Assembly: GCF_036826855.1 (NCBI RefSeq)
Contig: NZ_CP104578.1
Span: forward strand, 4,058,501 to 4,122,500
Direction: 5' to 3'
DNA from: Streptomyces sp. SJL17-4
Lineage (GTDB): Bacteria > Actinomycetota > Actinomycetes > Streptomycetales > Streptomycetaceae
Length of the DNA: 64,000 nt
The position numbers were made by a program, and so were the translations under genes. The notes below the pieces were generated by a model that was not told the origin of the DNA, did no database searches, and saw only the letters and a list, made by a program, of their open reading frames with translations. This document shows, piece by piece, positions 10,542 to 18,443 of the stretch (within the stretch, counting starts at the first letter, position 1; every line of letters begins with the position of its first letter).

Positions 10542-11195
10542 TCACCGGTCGCCGGCTCCGGCGTCGTGCGCGTCCGGAGCGTCGTCCGACGTCATCGTGT
10601 CCACCAGGGCATCCCGGAGAGCTCGGGTCGCCCGCACCACGTCCTCGTGCGCCCGGATCTTCTCGTCCAATGCCCTGAGCATCCTTCCCACCCGCTGTTG
10701 TTCGGGGAGCCCCGGCAGACGGACGGGGAGCTCGGCGAGCATGCGCATGGAAAGGTGCTGGATGGTCGATCCAGCGGTGGCCCGGAGGATCCATCGCTGC
10801 GCGGCGGACGAGGCGAGGAAGGCGAGCAGGTACTCCGGGTCGGCGGGACCGGCCGCGTGCACCCGCAGCCGGATCAGCGACGGGCCGCTCAGCCATCCCT
10901 GCTCGTCCGGGGTCGTCAGCGCGACCCGGCCGACCGTCCCGGACCGGGTCATGAGGAGGTCGCCGACGGCGACGGCGTACCTGGCAAGCCGGTCCGCGTC
11001 CTCGACGGAAACGTGCCGCGATGGTGACGCCGTCAGCCGGTGACCGACGAGGTCGGCGGGCTGGATGACGGGCAGCCCTTCGGCCGCGTACTCGTCGGGT
11101 TTCAGCGCCGGCATCCCACTCTGGATGTCGCAGACCTCGCCCAGAGGTACTGTGCGGTCCTCCCGCGAACGGCTCGCCTGCTGCGCAGGGCTCAT
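10542..11195 (-). CDS. Half-length type I restriction-modification specificity subunit (HsdS-like)
   Basis: A 217-residue protein with one target recognition domain: an N-terminal VPLGEVCDIQSG start, a central LLMTRSGTVGRVAL segment and the C-terminal LPGLPEQQRVGRMLRALDEKI coiled coil. Usual HsdS proteins have two such units and about 400 residues, so this would have to dimerise to read a palindromic, bipartite site. Its ATG overlaps the methylase stop as ATGA. No HsdR gene is nearby. It ends 47 bp before nur. Confidence 0.85.
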   Translation of the reverse strand: MSPAQQASRSREDRTVPLGEVCDIQSGMPALKPDEYAAEGLPVIQPADLVGHRLTASPSRHVSVEDADRLARYAVAVGDLLMTRSGTVGRVALTTPDEQGWLSGPSLIRLRVHAAGPADPEYLLAFLASSAAQRWILRATAGSTIQHLSMRMLAELPVRLPGLPEQQRVGRMLRALDEKIRAHEDVVRATRALRDALVDTMTSDDAPDAHDAGAGDR

Positions 11196-12850
11196 GCTCT
11201 CCACCCGCCGTCCTTCTCGAGTTCGGACAGGATCTCCCGCGCTCGTACGTCCGCCTCGCGCGCCCGCTCGTCCCGGTGCGCGAGGTCGTCGATCAGGCCG
11301 GAGATCCGCGCGGCCGCCGTGCCGGTCGCATCCCCCGAGCTCGGACCTGCGGCAACGTGCAGCACGGGGCTGAGCAACCAGTCCCCGGCAGCCAGGGCCT
11401 CGGGGGACACCGAGGCACTGAACCCGTTCCGTCCGGAGAACTCCTCTCCGCGTGCCCGGGCCGACCGCCATCGGTCGCAGACCTCCACGACGGAGGCGAC
11501 GTCGGCCGCTGACAGGACCCGCCGGACGCGGTCGGTCATGGTGCCGAGAGATGCCGCATCGACGAAGAGCACGTCCCCGGGAACCCCCGTGGGACTCCGC
11601 AGCAGCCACAAGGTCACAGGGATGCTCGTGGCCCTGCCGAACAGCTGCGGCGGCAGGGCGACCAGCGCTTCCACCGTGCCACTCTCGACCATCGCCGCGC
11701 GGATGGCCCGCTCGGCCGGGTTGGCCGACTGCGCGGCGATGTTCGGCATCAGCACGACCGCCCTGCCCCCTGGCGCGAGAGCGGAGACGGCGAGCTGGAG
11801 CCAGGCGAAGTTCCCGTTGTGCCGGGGAGGCGTGCCGTAGGGAAAGTACCCCTCGTACCGGTACAGCTCCTCCGAGCGCTGGTTGAACGGCGGGTTGCCC
11901 ACGACGGCCGTGTAGCGCTGCCCGGGCTCCGGCCACCCGAATCCGGCGATGTCCACCCTGTGGGCCACGTCGCGGAGGTTCAGTCGCATGCGGGCCAGGG
12001 TCGCGTCGCCCGACCCGCCGCTCAGACCGCGCAGGGAGAGCGCCGCCCCCGGCTCCCGGGCCCGTACGACAGCGGCGCAGGCATCCAGGATCTCGCCTGT
12101 ACGGCAGAAGGGGTCCAGAATCGTCTGGCCGTCGGCCCCATGGCCCCCGCCGCTCCCGTCGCCGTGGGGCAGCAGTTCCGCCATCAGGCGACGGACGGCG
12201 TTCGGCGTGACCAGCTCGCTGCCGCGCCGCCCCTCGGTTCCACTGCGCTGTTCGACGAGCCACCCGAACGCCTCCAGCGCCGTGGCACGGTCCCAGTTCT
12301 CCTCGGCCAGCACGTGGACCGCGAAGTCCGCGGAACGTTCCTGCCACCGCCGCTCATCGGGGGAGCCGGCGAACTGATCCGCGTCGATGCCCCCCTCGGC
12401 AAGGGTCCGCAGCACGCTCCACCACGCACCGAAGGACCGCTGCTCTTCGTCTGGGGGCCGCACGGCGAGGGCGTAGGTGACGGCGATCAGCAGGTCGAGG
12501 GCGCGCTCCGTCGTGCTCTCTCCCCGGAGCCTGTCGAGCATGTGGGTGAGAACGGTCTGCGGGCTGGTTCGCTCACCGATCCCGAGGGAGGCGAGGAACC
12601 GGTCCCCGTAGGTCGTCCCCTCCGGCTCACCCGCCCGAAGCCCACCGACCGGGATCCGCCTGGTGGCGAGCCACGCCGCCACCTCGGCGACACGGAACGT
12701 GTCCGCCGTCCCCGTCCCGGTCCGTACGGAGTCCACGGGCTGCGGGAAGTCGTCGTGGCGACGGGCCCAGTTGGTGACAGCCGGACGGTTCACCCCGACA
12801 AGGCGGGCGATGTCCGACCGGGTGACCAGTCCTTCAGCGGATGCACGCAC
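11192..12850 (-). CDS. HTH-fused N6-adenine DNA methylase (HsdM-like)
   Basis: A 552-residue protein. Residues 8-61 form an AlpA/MerR-like HTH (DIARLVGVNRPAVTNWARR). A helical region follows, then an N6-methyltransferase domain with SAM motif ILDPFCRTGE (about 244-253) and catalytic motif NPPF (319-322). SELVTPNAVRRLMAELL (221-237) matches the HsdM entry to the SAM site. The N-terminal HTH is not usual in HsdM. It lies 13 bp after the Abi-like gene and overlaps hsdS by 4 bp. Activity and target are inferred. Confidence 0.85.
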   Translation of the reverse strand: MRASAEGLVTRSDIARLVGVNRPAVTNWARRHDDFPQPVDSVRTGTGTADTFRVAEVAAWLATRRIPVGGLRAGEPEGTTYGDRFLASLGIGERTSPQTVLTHMLDRLRGESTTERALDLLIAVTYALAVRPPDEEQRSFGAWWSVLRTLAEGGIDADQFAGSPDERRWQERSADFAVHVLAEENWDRATALEAFGWLVEQRSGTEGRRGSELVTPNAVRRLMAELLPHGDGSGGGHGADGQTILDPFCRTGEILDACAAVVRAREPGAALSLRGLSGGSGDATLARMRLNLRDVAHRVDIAGFGWPEPGQRYTAVVGNPPFNQRSEELYRYEGYFPYGTPPRHNGNFAWLQLAVSALAPGGRAVVLMPNIAAQSANPAERAIRAAMVESGTVEALVALPPQLFGRATSIPVTLWLLRSPTGVPGDVLFVDAASLGTMTDRVRRVLSAADVASVVEVCDRWRSARARGEEFSGRNGFSASVSPEALAAGDWLLSPVLHVAAGPSSGDATGTAAARISGLIDDLAHRDERAREADVRAREILSELEKDGGWRA

Positions 12851-12863
12851 GAGAGCAACCCTC

Positions 12864-13523
12864 TCAGAACCGGGGCGGCCGGTGACCGCGCAGCACCCGG
12901 GTCCGGTCCGCCAGGATCGCCGGGAAGCGATCCATCGACCGGATCTCCCTGGCGAGGTCCTCGTTCACATAGCCCATGACCCGATAGAGCTTGTGGTGGT
13001 CCGCGCGCAGGTCACGGTGGTGGATCGGCTCGTGGTGCATGATGCGGTTCCGCAGCAACACCAGCGAATGGACGCTGTCGTCGAGCGCACCCCTGCTCCC
13101 CTTGTATCCGGGGAAGGCCTTGTGCACGGACGGGACCCAGAAGTCCCGGTCGTTCCGCCTCGTCAGGAGCTGCCGCCAGAAGCCGAAGGACAGCTCCGCG
13201 ACGATCTCGTCGGGCGTGCCGGCCTTCCCCCGGTCCCGGCAGACGCGGCGGGCCTCGTCGACCTTCCGCAGACCACCGGTCCCCAGCCGCGCCACGGCCC
13301 ACCAGTCCGGTCGGCCGTGGAAGTCGGACAGCCGGCGGTGGACGCCGTTGCGCAGGGCGACCTCCAGGCAGTGGAACGGACCGAAGAGAGCGGCCGAAGC
13401 TTCCACGTTCCACCAGTAGAGACGCACTGCCGCCACGTGGTCCCCCTTGGTGAACTCCGTGTACGCGCGGAGCCGGGCCTCCGAGAAGACCTCGGGCATC
13501 CATGCGGGCAACTCGTGTTCCAC
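12864..13523 (-). CDS. Abi-like protein with HEPN ribonuclease motif
   Basis: A 219-residue protein resembling the Abi_2/Abi-like abortive-infection family. The key motif is LLRNRIMHHEP (156-166), matching the HEPN RNase signature RNxxxH (R158, N159, H163). A tryptophan-rich N-terminal segment (RLYWWNVEASAALF) and ALRNGVHRRLSDFHGRPDWW resemble other family members. It is first in a three-gene minus-strand cassette with the methylase and half HsdS. The GTG at 13523 has GGGGGAGA very close upstream; ATG at 13503 is an alternative. RNase or toxin action is inferred. Confidence 0.75.
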   Translation of the reverse strand: MEHELPAWMPEVFSEARLRAYTEFTKGDHVAAVRLYWWNVEASAALFGPFHCLEVALRNGVHRRLSDFHGRPDWWAVARLGTGGLRKVDEARRVCRDRGKAGTPDEIVAELSFGFWRQLLTRRNDRDFWVPSVHKAFPGYKGSRGALDDSVHSLVLLRNRIMHHEPIHHRDLRADHHKLYRVMGYVNEDLAREIRSMDRFPAILADRTRVLRGHRPPRF

Positions 13524-13541
13524 TTCTCCCCCTGCCGGTGT

Positions 13542-13576
13542 GATGCGATGCGCTGCGATGCCATGCGATGCGATGC
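13542..13576. repeat. Seven tandem GATGC-type pentamers
   Basis: Seven consecutive 5-bp units, five exact GATGC and two one-base variants (GCTGC at 13552, CATGC at 13562). They start 19 bp upstream of the Abi-like start codon, in the leader or promoter of the methylase cassette. Confidence 0.8.
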
Positions 13577-13680
13577 GTGGATGAACGGCCAGTGGCCTTC
13601 AGGTCCCCCAGGCGTTATGCTCTTCGGGAACGCTTCAGGATCGCCTCTGCCTTGGCATGCCACCTGGAGCACGGCTTTCG

Positions 13681-13715
13681 AAACCCCCGGCCACGCCTCA
13701 TGCGGCCGGGGGTTT
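13681..13715. terminator. Bidirectional hairpin terminator
   Basis: A perfect 12-bp stem, AAACCCCCGGCC (13681-13692) with GGCCGGGGGTTT (13704-13715), and an 11-nt loop. It gives a T run on either strand. The stretch 13577-13840 has no supported gene apart from this hairpin. Confidence 0.7.
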
Positions 13716-13840
13716 CTCCGTTACCGGGTCCCTGCTGCACGAAGGTAGCCCACACGACAGGGCATCGCAAGTGGATTGCAGTCATCTGGGCTTTGTTAAC
13801 CCTTAGCCGGAGGCAAGGTCTGCTGGAGGGCTTAACAAAC

Positions 13841-13872
13841 CGCGCCCACCGACCTGCTGGTCGGTGGGCGCG
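13841..13872 (-). terminator. Rho-independent terminator of the nitrobindin-like gene
   Basis: A perfect 14-bp stem (13841-13854 with 13859-13872) around a TGCT/AGCA tetraloop, 35 bp past the stop codon. GTTTGTTAAG follows on the minus strand. Confidence 0.85.
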
Positions 13873-13907
13873 GAACAAGGTGGATCGCCGCTCCGGCGAT
13901 CGTCGGC

Positions 13908-14480
13908 CTAGCGGAAGAAGGCGATGCCGTCGTCCGGCAGGTCGCCGAGGTTGCGGGCCATCTCCGCGACCTCTTCCGGCGTCACGACCTTCTTCAGGTG
14001 CGCCGACATGTACGGCCGCAGCGGGACCTCGGGGGTCGCCTTCTCGCCCACCCACATGAGGTCGCTCTTGACGTAGCCGTAGAGGCGCTTGCCACCGGAG
14101 TACGGGCCCGAGGCCGCGGTGCGGGCGACGGCGTCCGTGGCCAGGTCGATCTGCGGCTTCTGGTCGGCGAGCTCGCCGTACCAGATCTCCACGATGCCCT
14201 GGTCGCGGACCATGACGATCTCGACCTTGCGGTCCTTGTCGATGCGCCAGTAGCCGCTCTCGCTCTCCAGCGGACGGACCTTCTTGCCCTCGTTGTCCAG
14301 GACCCAGGAGTGGGACGTGTACTCGAGGAAGTCCCGGCCGTCGTGGCTGAACGTCACGGACTGACCGAAGTTGCACTTCTCGGCGCCGGGGAAGTCGGCG
14401 ACGCCCGCACCCTCCCACGTACCGAGCAGGAACGCGAGGGGGACGAGGCCCGGGTTGAGGTCGGACGGGATCTCGATCAT
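13908..14480 (-). CDS. Nitrobindin / FABP-like heme-binding beta-barrel protein
   Basis: A 190-residue protein of the UPF0678/THAP4-like family. The N-terminal GTWEGAGV motif (20-27) is the family signature, and the C-terminal HLKKVVT supplies the likely proximal heme histidine. Studied relatives bind heme and isomerise peroxynitrite to nitrate. Length and fold are typical. The start codon at 14480 has only a weak ribosome site, which fits translation downstream of the small membrane peptide gene 41 bp upstream. Confidence 0.85.
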   Translation of the reverse strand: MIEIPSDLNPGLVPLAFLLGTWEGAGVADFPGAEKCNFGQSVTFSHDGRDFLEYTSHSWVLDNEGKKVRPLESESGYWRIDKDRKVEIVMVRDQGIVEIWYGELADQKPQIDLATDAVARTAASGPYSGGKRLYGYVKSDLMWVGEKATPEVPLRPYMSAHLKKVVTPEEVAEMARNLGDLPDDGIAFFR

Positions 14481-14521
14481 GAGCAGCTCTGGCGTTCTCT
14501 AGAAGTGGTTGGCGAGAAGGA

Positions 14522-14620
14522 TTAGCGCTGGCCCTGGTACAGCTTCTTCACGGCCAGACCGGCGAAGGCGATCACGCCGACGGCGACCAGGACCAGGAGG
14601 ATTTCGAAGAAGATGATCAC
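14522..14620 (-). CDS. 32-residue single-pass membrane peptide
   Basis: A short reading frame starting at GTG 14620 and ending TAA at 14522. GAGGAG lies 6 nt before the start. The peptide begins MIIFFEILLVLVAVGV, giving one transmembrane helix (about residues 2-23), followed by a basic tail KKLYQGQR. It is immediately upstream of, and codirectional with, the nitrobindin-like gene. The function is unknown. Confidence 0.7.
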   Translation of the reverse strand: MIIFFEILLVLVAVGVIAFAGLAVKKLYQGQR

Positions 14621-14733
14621 AGGGTGCTCCTCGACTGAGCGGTGAAGGCGGAACGGGCCGGACCCCAGCTTAGTGGGCGGGGGCCCGGCCCACTCGGTGA
14701 GGTGGGTCTCGCGCGCTGTGACCGGCGCGGCGA

Positions 14734-15594
14734 CTAGCCGAGCAGCTGTGCCTGGAGTGCCACGGTCTGCTGGAACGGGACGGTCAGTGCCCCGCCCTTC
14801 CGGGTCTGGGTGACGACCGCGAGGGTGTCACCGGCCTGGATGTAGGTCCAGCGGGTCTGCTCCGGGCCGTACGGCTCCGTCTCCTTGTAGGTGTAGAGGG
14901 AGAGGTACGGCACGACGACGTCCTGGGTGGCGGCGTCGAACTCCGCCTCCTCGACACCGAGAGGCAGGCGGCCGCCGTCCGTCACCTCGCCCACGATCTC
15001 GTCCTTGAAGGCCTCCGCGAACGCCACCGAGGAGAACCGCAGCAGGTGGATCCGGGTGGCCGTGCCGTCCGGCATCGTCCAGCCGCGGGCCGCGACGTGC
15101 CGGAGCGTCGACTCCGCCATGAACTCCTTCACCTCGCCCCGGTCCTTCTCCGCCAGCAGCGCGAGGTACGAGTCGAAGCCGACCCAGCCGCCCTTCAGCT
15201 TCGGGTCGACCGTGGCGCCCGCCGGGGCGGGCAGGAGCAGCTGCCGGAGATCGGCGTGGTGGATCTCGCCGTCGTTGCCCTCGGTGTACGGACGCATGAC
15301 GCCCTCGGGCAGCGCCGGACGGGCGAGCCTCGGGTAGTCCCAGCGGCCGTCGGACTCGGTCGCGAGCCCCGGTACGTCGGTGCGCTCCATGGCGGTGATC
15401 CCCATGGCCGTACCGGCGCCGACACCGCCGAGGACGAGCACGGCGGCGGTCCAGCGGGCGATGCCCCAGAGGAGCGGCCGACGGGACTTCTTCGGCTTCT
15501 CCGGCTTCTCCGGCGCGAGGTCGGGGGCCGGGATCAGCGTTTCGGCCGGGGCCGGGATCGGCGTCTCGGCCTGCGTCTGGATCTGCTCGGTCAT
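14734..15594 (-). CDS. Membrane-anchored protein, third of three tandem paralogs
   Basis: A 286-residue protein of unknown function: Pro/Glu-rich cytoplasmic tail, one transmembrane helix (about 44-66) and an extracytoplasmic domain. It shares the motif LRQLLLPAPAGA with its two upstream neighbours (LSKLLLPLPDGY, LRKLLLPKPAGA). The ATG at 15594 overlaps the previous stop as ATGA, so the three are cotranslated. The AFxxAFKDEIVG region resembles a lipoprotein-like sensor fold, but no family assignment is secure. Confidence 0.85.
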   Translation of the reverse strand: MTEQIQTQAETPIPAPAETLIPAPDLAPEKPEKPKKSRRPLLWGIARWTAAVLVLGGVGAGTAMGITAMERTDVPGLATESDGRWDYPRLARPALPEGVMRPYTEGNDGEIHHADLRQLLLPAPAGATVDPKLKGGWVGFDSYLALLAEKDRGEVKEFMAESTLRHVAARGWTMPDGTATRIHLLRFSSVAFAEAFKDEIVGEVTDGGRLPLGVEEAEFDAATQDVVVPYLSLYTYKETEPYGPEQTRWTYIQAGDTLAVVTQTRKGGALTVPFQQTVALQAQLLG

Positions 15595-16403
15595 ACGTAC
15601 TCCCCCGGGGACTCGATGTGTTCGAGCTGCTTCTTCACCAGGTCCGCCACGCTCGCCTTGTCGAACGGCTTGGCGCCCGCCGCCTTCACGCTGACGAAGA
15701 CCTCGGAGTCGTACGCGAAGCAGAACAGCTCCTCCAGCGCGGCCGCCCGCTTCTTCTTGTCCAGCGAATCGTTCTCGGGCGCGAGGTAGCAGACGGCGTT
15801 CCGGCGGTCCTTCACCTTGGGGCCCTTCGGGAACTCCAGGATGTCCATGACCTCCTTGCGCAGCCGGTAGGTGTTCTTGATCTGCTTCTTGTCCTTCATC
15901 CGCGCGAGCTCGACGGTGACGACGACGTCGTTGTTCAGGTCGGCGAAGGAGCGGACGCCGATGCCCTGGATGCCGAGCTTGTCGACCTCCTTCTCGAACG
16001 CGCGGCGCTTCTTCCCGGAGAGCCCCTCGCCCGCCTGCTTCATCAGCGCGGTGGCCGCTGCGGCGCCGAGCTCGCCGTCGTTCCCGTACAGCTCCTCGTC
16101 GGGGCCGAACGCGTACCCGTCCGGCAGCGGCAGGAGGAGCTTGCTCAGCGGCGTTCCGGCCTTGCCGCGCGCGAGCGCGGCGGCCGGGTCCTCGCTCCGG
16201 GCGGGCTCCGGCGTCGGGCCCCACACCTCCGTCGGTGCGGTGCGGTCGGCGGAGCCCACGGTGACGGCGGTGTACGCGGCGCCGCCGCCGATCAGGCCGA
16301 GGACGAGCACGGAGGGCAGGACGACTCCGAGCAGGACCCGCCGGGCACCCCGCTTCACGGGCTCGGCCACGGGTTCGGTCATGTCGTTCCGGTCCTCACT
16401 CAC
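15591..16403 (-). CDS. Membrane-anchored protein, second of three tandem paralogs
   Basis: A 270-residue protein: short basic cytoplasmic N-terminus, one transmembrane helix (about 22-46), then an extracytoplasmic domain with LSKLLLPLPDGY near residue 86. Its charged KDKKQIKNTYRLRKEVMDIL stretch and two cysteines (about 203 and 227) set it apart from its paralogs. The GTG start overlaps the preceding TGA as GTGA. The function is unknown; the shared architecture and coupling suggest one complex. Confidence 0.85.
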   Translation of the reverse strand: MSEDRNDMTEPVAEPVKRGARRVLLGVVLPSVLVLGLIGGGAAYTAVTVGSADRTAPTEVWGPTPEPARSEDPAAALARGKAGTPLSKLLLPLPDGYAFGPDEELYGNDGELGAAAATALMKQAGEGLSGKKRRAFEKEVDKLGIQGIGVRSFADLNNDVVVTVELARMKDKKQIKNTYRLRKEVMDILEFPKGPKVKDRRNAVCYLAPENDSLDKKKRAAALEELFCFAYDSEVFVSVKAAGAKPFDKASVADLVKKQLEHIESPGEYV

Positions 16404-17266
16404 AGGCGCCCCAGCTGTCGCTCGGCCAGCGAACGGATGTCTTTCTCGGAGATCTTCTTGGTGTCGACGACGAAGATCTCCACCGCGATGTCACCGCGGT
16501 AGAAGTAGGCCCTGGCCTCGTACAGGTCGAGGTAGCCGGCCTTCTTCTGTACCGGGAAGACGTAGTAGCGGCCGTTGGCGGAGCCCTTGAGCTCCGTGCC
16601 CTCGTCGTCGGCGAAATCCTCGTCCGGCATGTAGGCCTGCTGGTCCTCGACGAAGTCCTGCGCTCCGAGGACGTCGTCGGAGCGGTACTGGACCAGCCGG
16701 ATCTCGGTCTCCTTGTACTTGCCCGTCACCCAGGACGTGACCGCGATCCGCCGGATGCCCAGGTCCAGCTGGAAGTCGAGAGCGCTGCCCGGCCTGGTGA
16801 ACTGCGAGGCGAACGAGGACACCCGCATCCAGCCGTCCGCGTCGGCGAACTCGGCCTTCTTCGCTCCGGCGGGCTTCGGCAGCAGCAGCTTCCGCAGGTC
16901 GCCCTCCGCCTTCGTCCGGAGGTCCTCCGAGGCCGGGAGCGGCTTCGCCGTCTGGCCCTTGGGGAGCGGCTTGGGGTGGGCGAGGTCCGGCTGGTTCAGC
17001 GGCGGCAGCGCGGTCGGTTCGCGGTCGGCCTGGATGCCGTAGCCGACGGCGGTGCCGCCGACGAGGCCGATGACGGCGGCGACGGCGATCAGCCCGACGG
17101 TACGGAGGACACGGCGGCGCGGCCGTACGGCGACCGGCTCGACCGGCGTGACCAGCGGGACCGGCTCCACGGCCGGCTCCGCGACCGGAGGTGCGGTTTC
17201 CGCTCCGGGATTCGGCTCCGGTGGCGGTGCCGTTTCCGGATTTTGGATACTTTCTACGTTGCTCAA
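16400..17266 (-). CDS. Membrane-anchored protein, first of three tandem paralogs
   Basis: A 288-residue protein with a Pro/Glu/Val-rich N-terminus, an RPRRR stop-transfer charge cluster, one transmembrane helix (about 54-75) and an outer domain with LRKLLLPKPAGA. I place the start at TTG 17266 (N-terminus MSNVESIQ) because GGGGGGA precedes it; no suitable ATG or GTG exists nearby. It begins a three-gene coupled operon that is divergent from the DsrE-like gene. The function is unknown. Confidence 0.8.
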   Translation of the reverse strand: MSNVESIQNPETAPPPEPNPGAETAPPVAEPAVEPVPLVTPVEPVAVRPRRRVLRTVGLIAVAAVIGLVGGTAVGYGIQADREPTALPPLNQPDLAHPKPLPKGQTAKPLPASEDLRTKAEGDLRKLLLPKPAGAKKAEFADADGWMRVSSFASQFTRPGSALDFQLDLGIRRIAVTSWVTGKYKETEIRLVQYRSDDVLGAQDFVEDQQAYMPDEDFADDEGTELKGSANGRYYVFPVQKKAGYLDLYEARAYFYRGDIAVEIFVVDTKKISEKDIRSLAERQLGRL

Positions 17267-17369
17267 AAGTCCCCCCACGAGACCTGAAGCGCGGATTCCG
17301 TCATCCGCGCACCCAGCAGACACGTGGGGGACACCGGGGGTTGCGCTGCCGCACATTACAGTTCGGCAT

Positions 17370-17735
17370 ATGCCGAAGAAGCTCGTGATCAAGGTGACCG
17401 CGGGGGCCGAGGCCCCCGAACGCTGTTCCCAGGCCTTCACCGTGGCCGCCGTGGCCGCCGCCAGCGGCGTCGAGGTATCGCTCTGGCTGACCGGTGAGTC
17501 CTCGTGGTTCGCCCTCCCGGGCCGCGCCGCCGAGTTCGAGCTCCCGCACGCCGCACCGCTGCCGGACCTGATCGACGGGATCGTGGCGGGCGGTGGCCGC
17601 ATCACGGTGTGCACGCAGTGCGCGGCCCGCCGCGACATCGAGGAGAAGGACCTCCTGGAGGGCTTCCGCATCGCCGGCGCCCAGCTCTTCGTCCAGGAGG
17701 CGATGGCGGACGAGACGCAGGCACTCGTCTACTGA
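17370..17735 (+). CDS. DsrE-family sulfur-relay-like protein
   Basis: A 121-residue protein with the DsrE/DsrF fold: N-terminal LVIKVTAGAEAPERC strand and helix, a middle VEVSLWLTGESSWF segment and the cysteine motif VCTQCAARR near residues 75-83, where sulfur-relay members carry the persulfide. TACAGT (17357-17362) lies 7 nt before the ATG, so the mRNA is probably leaderless. It faces the sulfur genes at 18.1-19.5 kb, which fits a role in sulfur handling, but that link is inferred. Confidence 0.8.
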   Translation: MPKKLVIKVTAGAEAPERCSQAFTVAAVAAASGVEVSLWLTGESSWFALPGRAAEFELPHAAPLPDLIDGIVAGGGRITVCTQCAARRDIEEKDLLEGFRIAGAQLFVQEAMADETQALVY

Positions 17736-17749
17736 TACGAACGTACGAA

Positions 17750-18010
17750 CTATTCGCGGCGCTTCTTGCCGTCCAGTTCGTCCCACCACTCGTCCGACTT
17801 CGGGTCGCCCGAGGGGTCGTCCCACCAGCGATCCTCCGGGCCCCGACGGTTCGCGATCATCGCGGCGACCGGGGGGATGACCATGGCGACCACGCACATG
17901 CCGATGGCCACCGGCATCGAGAAGAGGCGCACGACGGCCCAGGCGCCCACGAAGAGCAGCAGGCAGCCGCCCATCATCCAGAAATAGACGTGCCGACGTC
18001 GTGCGTACAC
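17750..18010 (-). CDS. DUF3099 small membrane protein
   Basis: An 86-residue protein with two transmembrane helices (about 9-28 and 33-52) and an acidic, tryptophan-rich tail (DRWWDDPSGDPKSDEWWDEL), the pattern of DUF3099. The GTG at 18010 begins the frame. It is separated from the upstream DUF1416 gene by a strong hairpin, so it likely has its own promoter. The function is unknown. Confidence 0.85.
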   Translation of the reverse strand: MYARRRHVYFWMMGGCLLLFVGAWAVVRLFSMPVAIGMCVVAMVIPPVAAMIANRRGPEDRWWDDPSGDPKSDEWWDELDGKKRRE

Positions 18011-18025
18011 ACCTTCAGGGTACGA

Positions 18026-18088
18026 CCGAAGGGCCGTGCCTCAAGTCCTGGAATGGCGTCCAACCCCCCAGGAGGCACGGCCCTTCGG
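18026..18088 (-). terminator. Long-stem hairpin after the rhodanese/DUF1416 operon
   Basis: CCGAAGGGCCGTGCCTC (18026-18042) pairs perfectly with 18072-18088 (17 bp, 29-nt loop). It lies 18 bp past the DUF1416 stop and just upstream of the DUF3099 start. Confidence 0.7.
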
Positions 18089-18106
18089 CCGGTTCGGTGT
18101 CGCGGA

Positions 18107-18394
18107 TCAGACCGCGATGGCGACCTCCGCGAGGCCACCGTGCTGCGCCACGACCTGACGGTCGGCGGTGCCGCCGGGGACCAGGGCGCGGACGGTCCAG
18201 GTGCCCTCGGCCGCGTAGAAACGGAACTGGCCGGTGGCGGAGGTCGGGACCTCGGCCGTGAACTCGCCGGTCGAGTCCAGGAGGCGGACGTAACCGGTGA
18301 CGGGCTGGCCGTCCTTGGTCACGAAGCCCTGGATGGTGGTCTCACCGGGCTTGATCGTCGAGGCGTCGGGGCCGCCGGGCTGCGCTCCACACAT
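18107..18394 (-). CDS. DUF1416 (SseC-like) protein
   Basis: A 95-residue protein of the DUF1416 family, starting MCGAQPGG and containing a carboxypeptidase-regulatory-like beta sandwich (TTIQGFVTKDGQPVTGYVRLLD). It follows the rhodanese gene by 49 bp, the same order as sseC after cysA/sseA in other actinobacteria. That association points to a role in thiosulfate or sulfane-sulfur metabolism. AAGGAC precedes the ATG. Confidence 0.88.
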   Translation of the reverse strand: MCGAQPGGPDASTIKPGETTIQGFVTKDGQPVTGYVRLLDSTGEFTAEVPTSATGQFRFYAAEGTWTVRALVPGGTADRQVVAQHGGLAEVAIAV

Positions 18395-18443
18395 GTCGTT
18401 CTGTCCTTACGGTCGAGGGGTCCGGAGGAGGGAGGGTCCGGGG

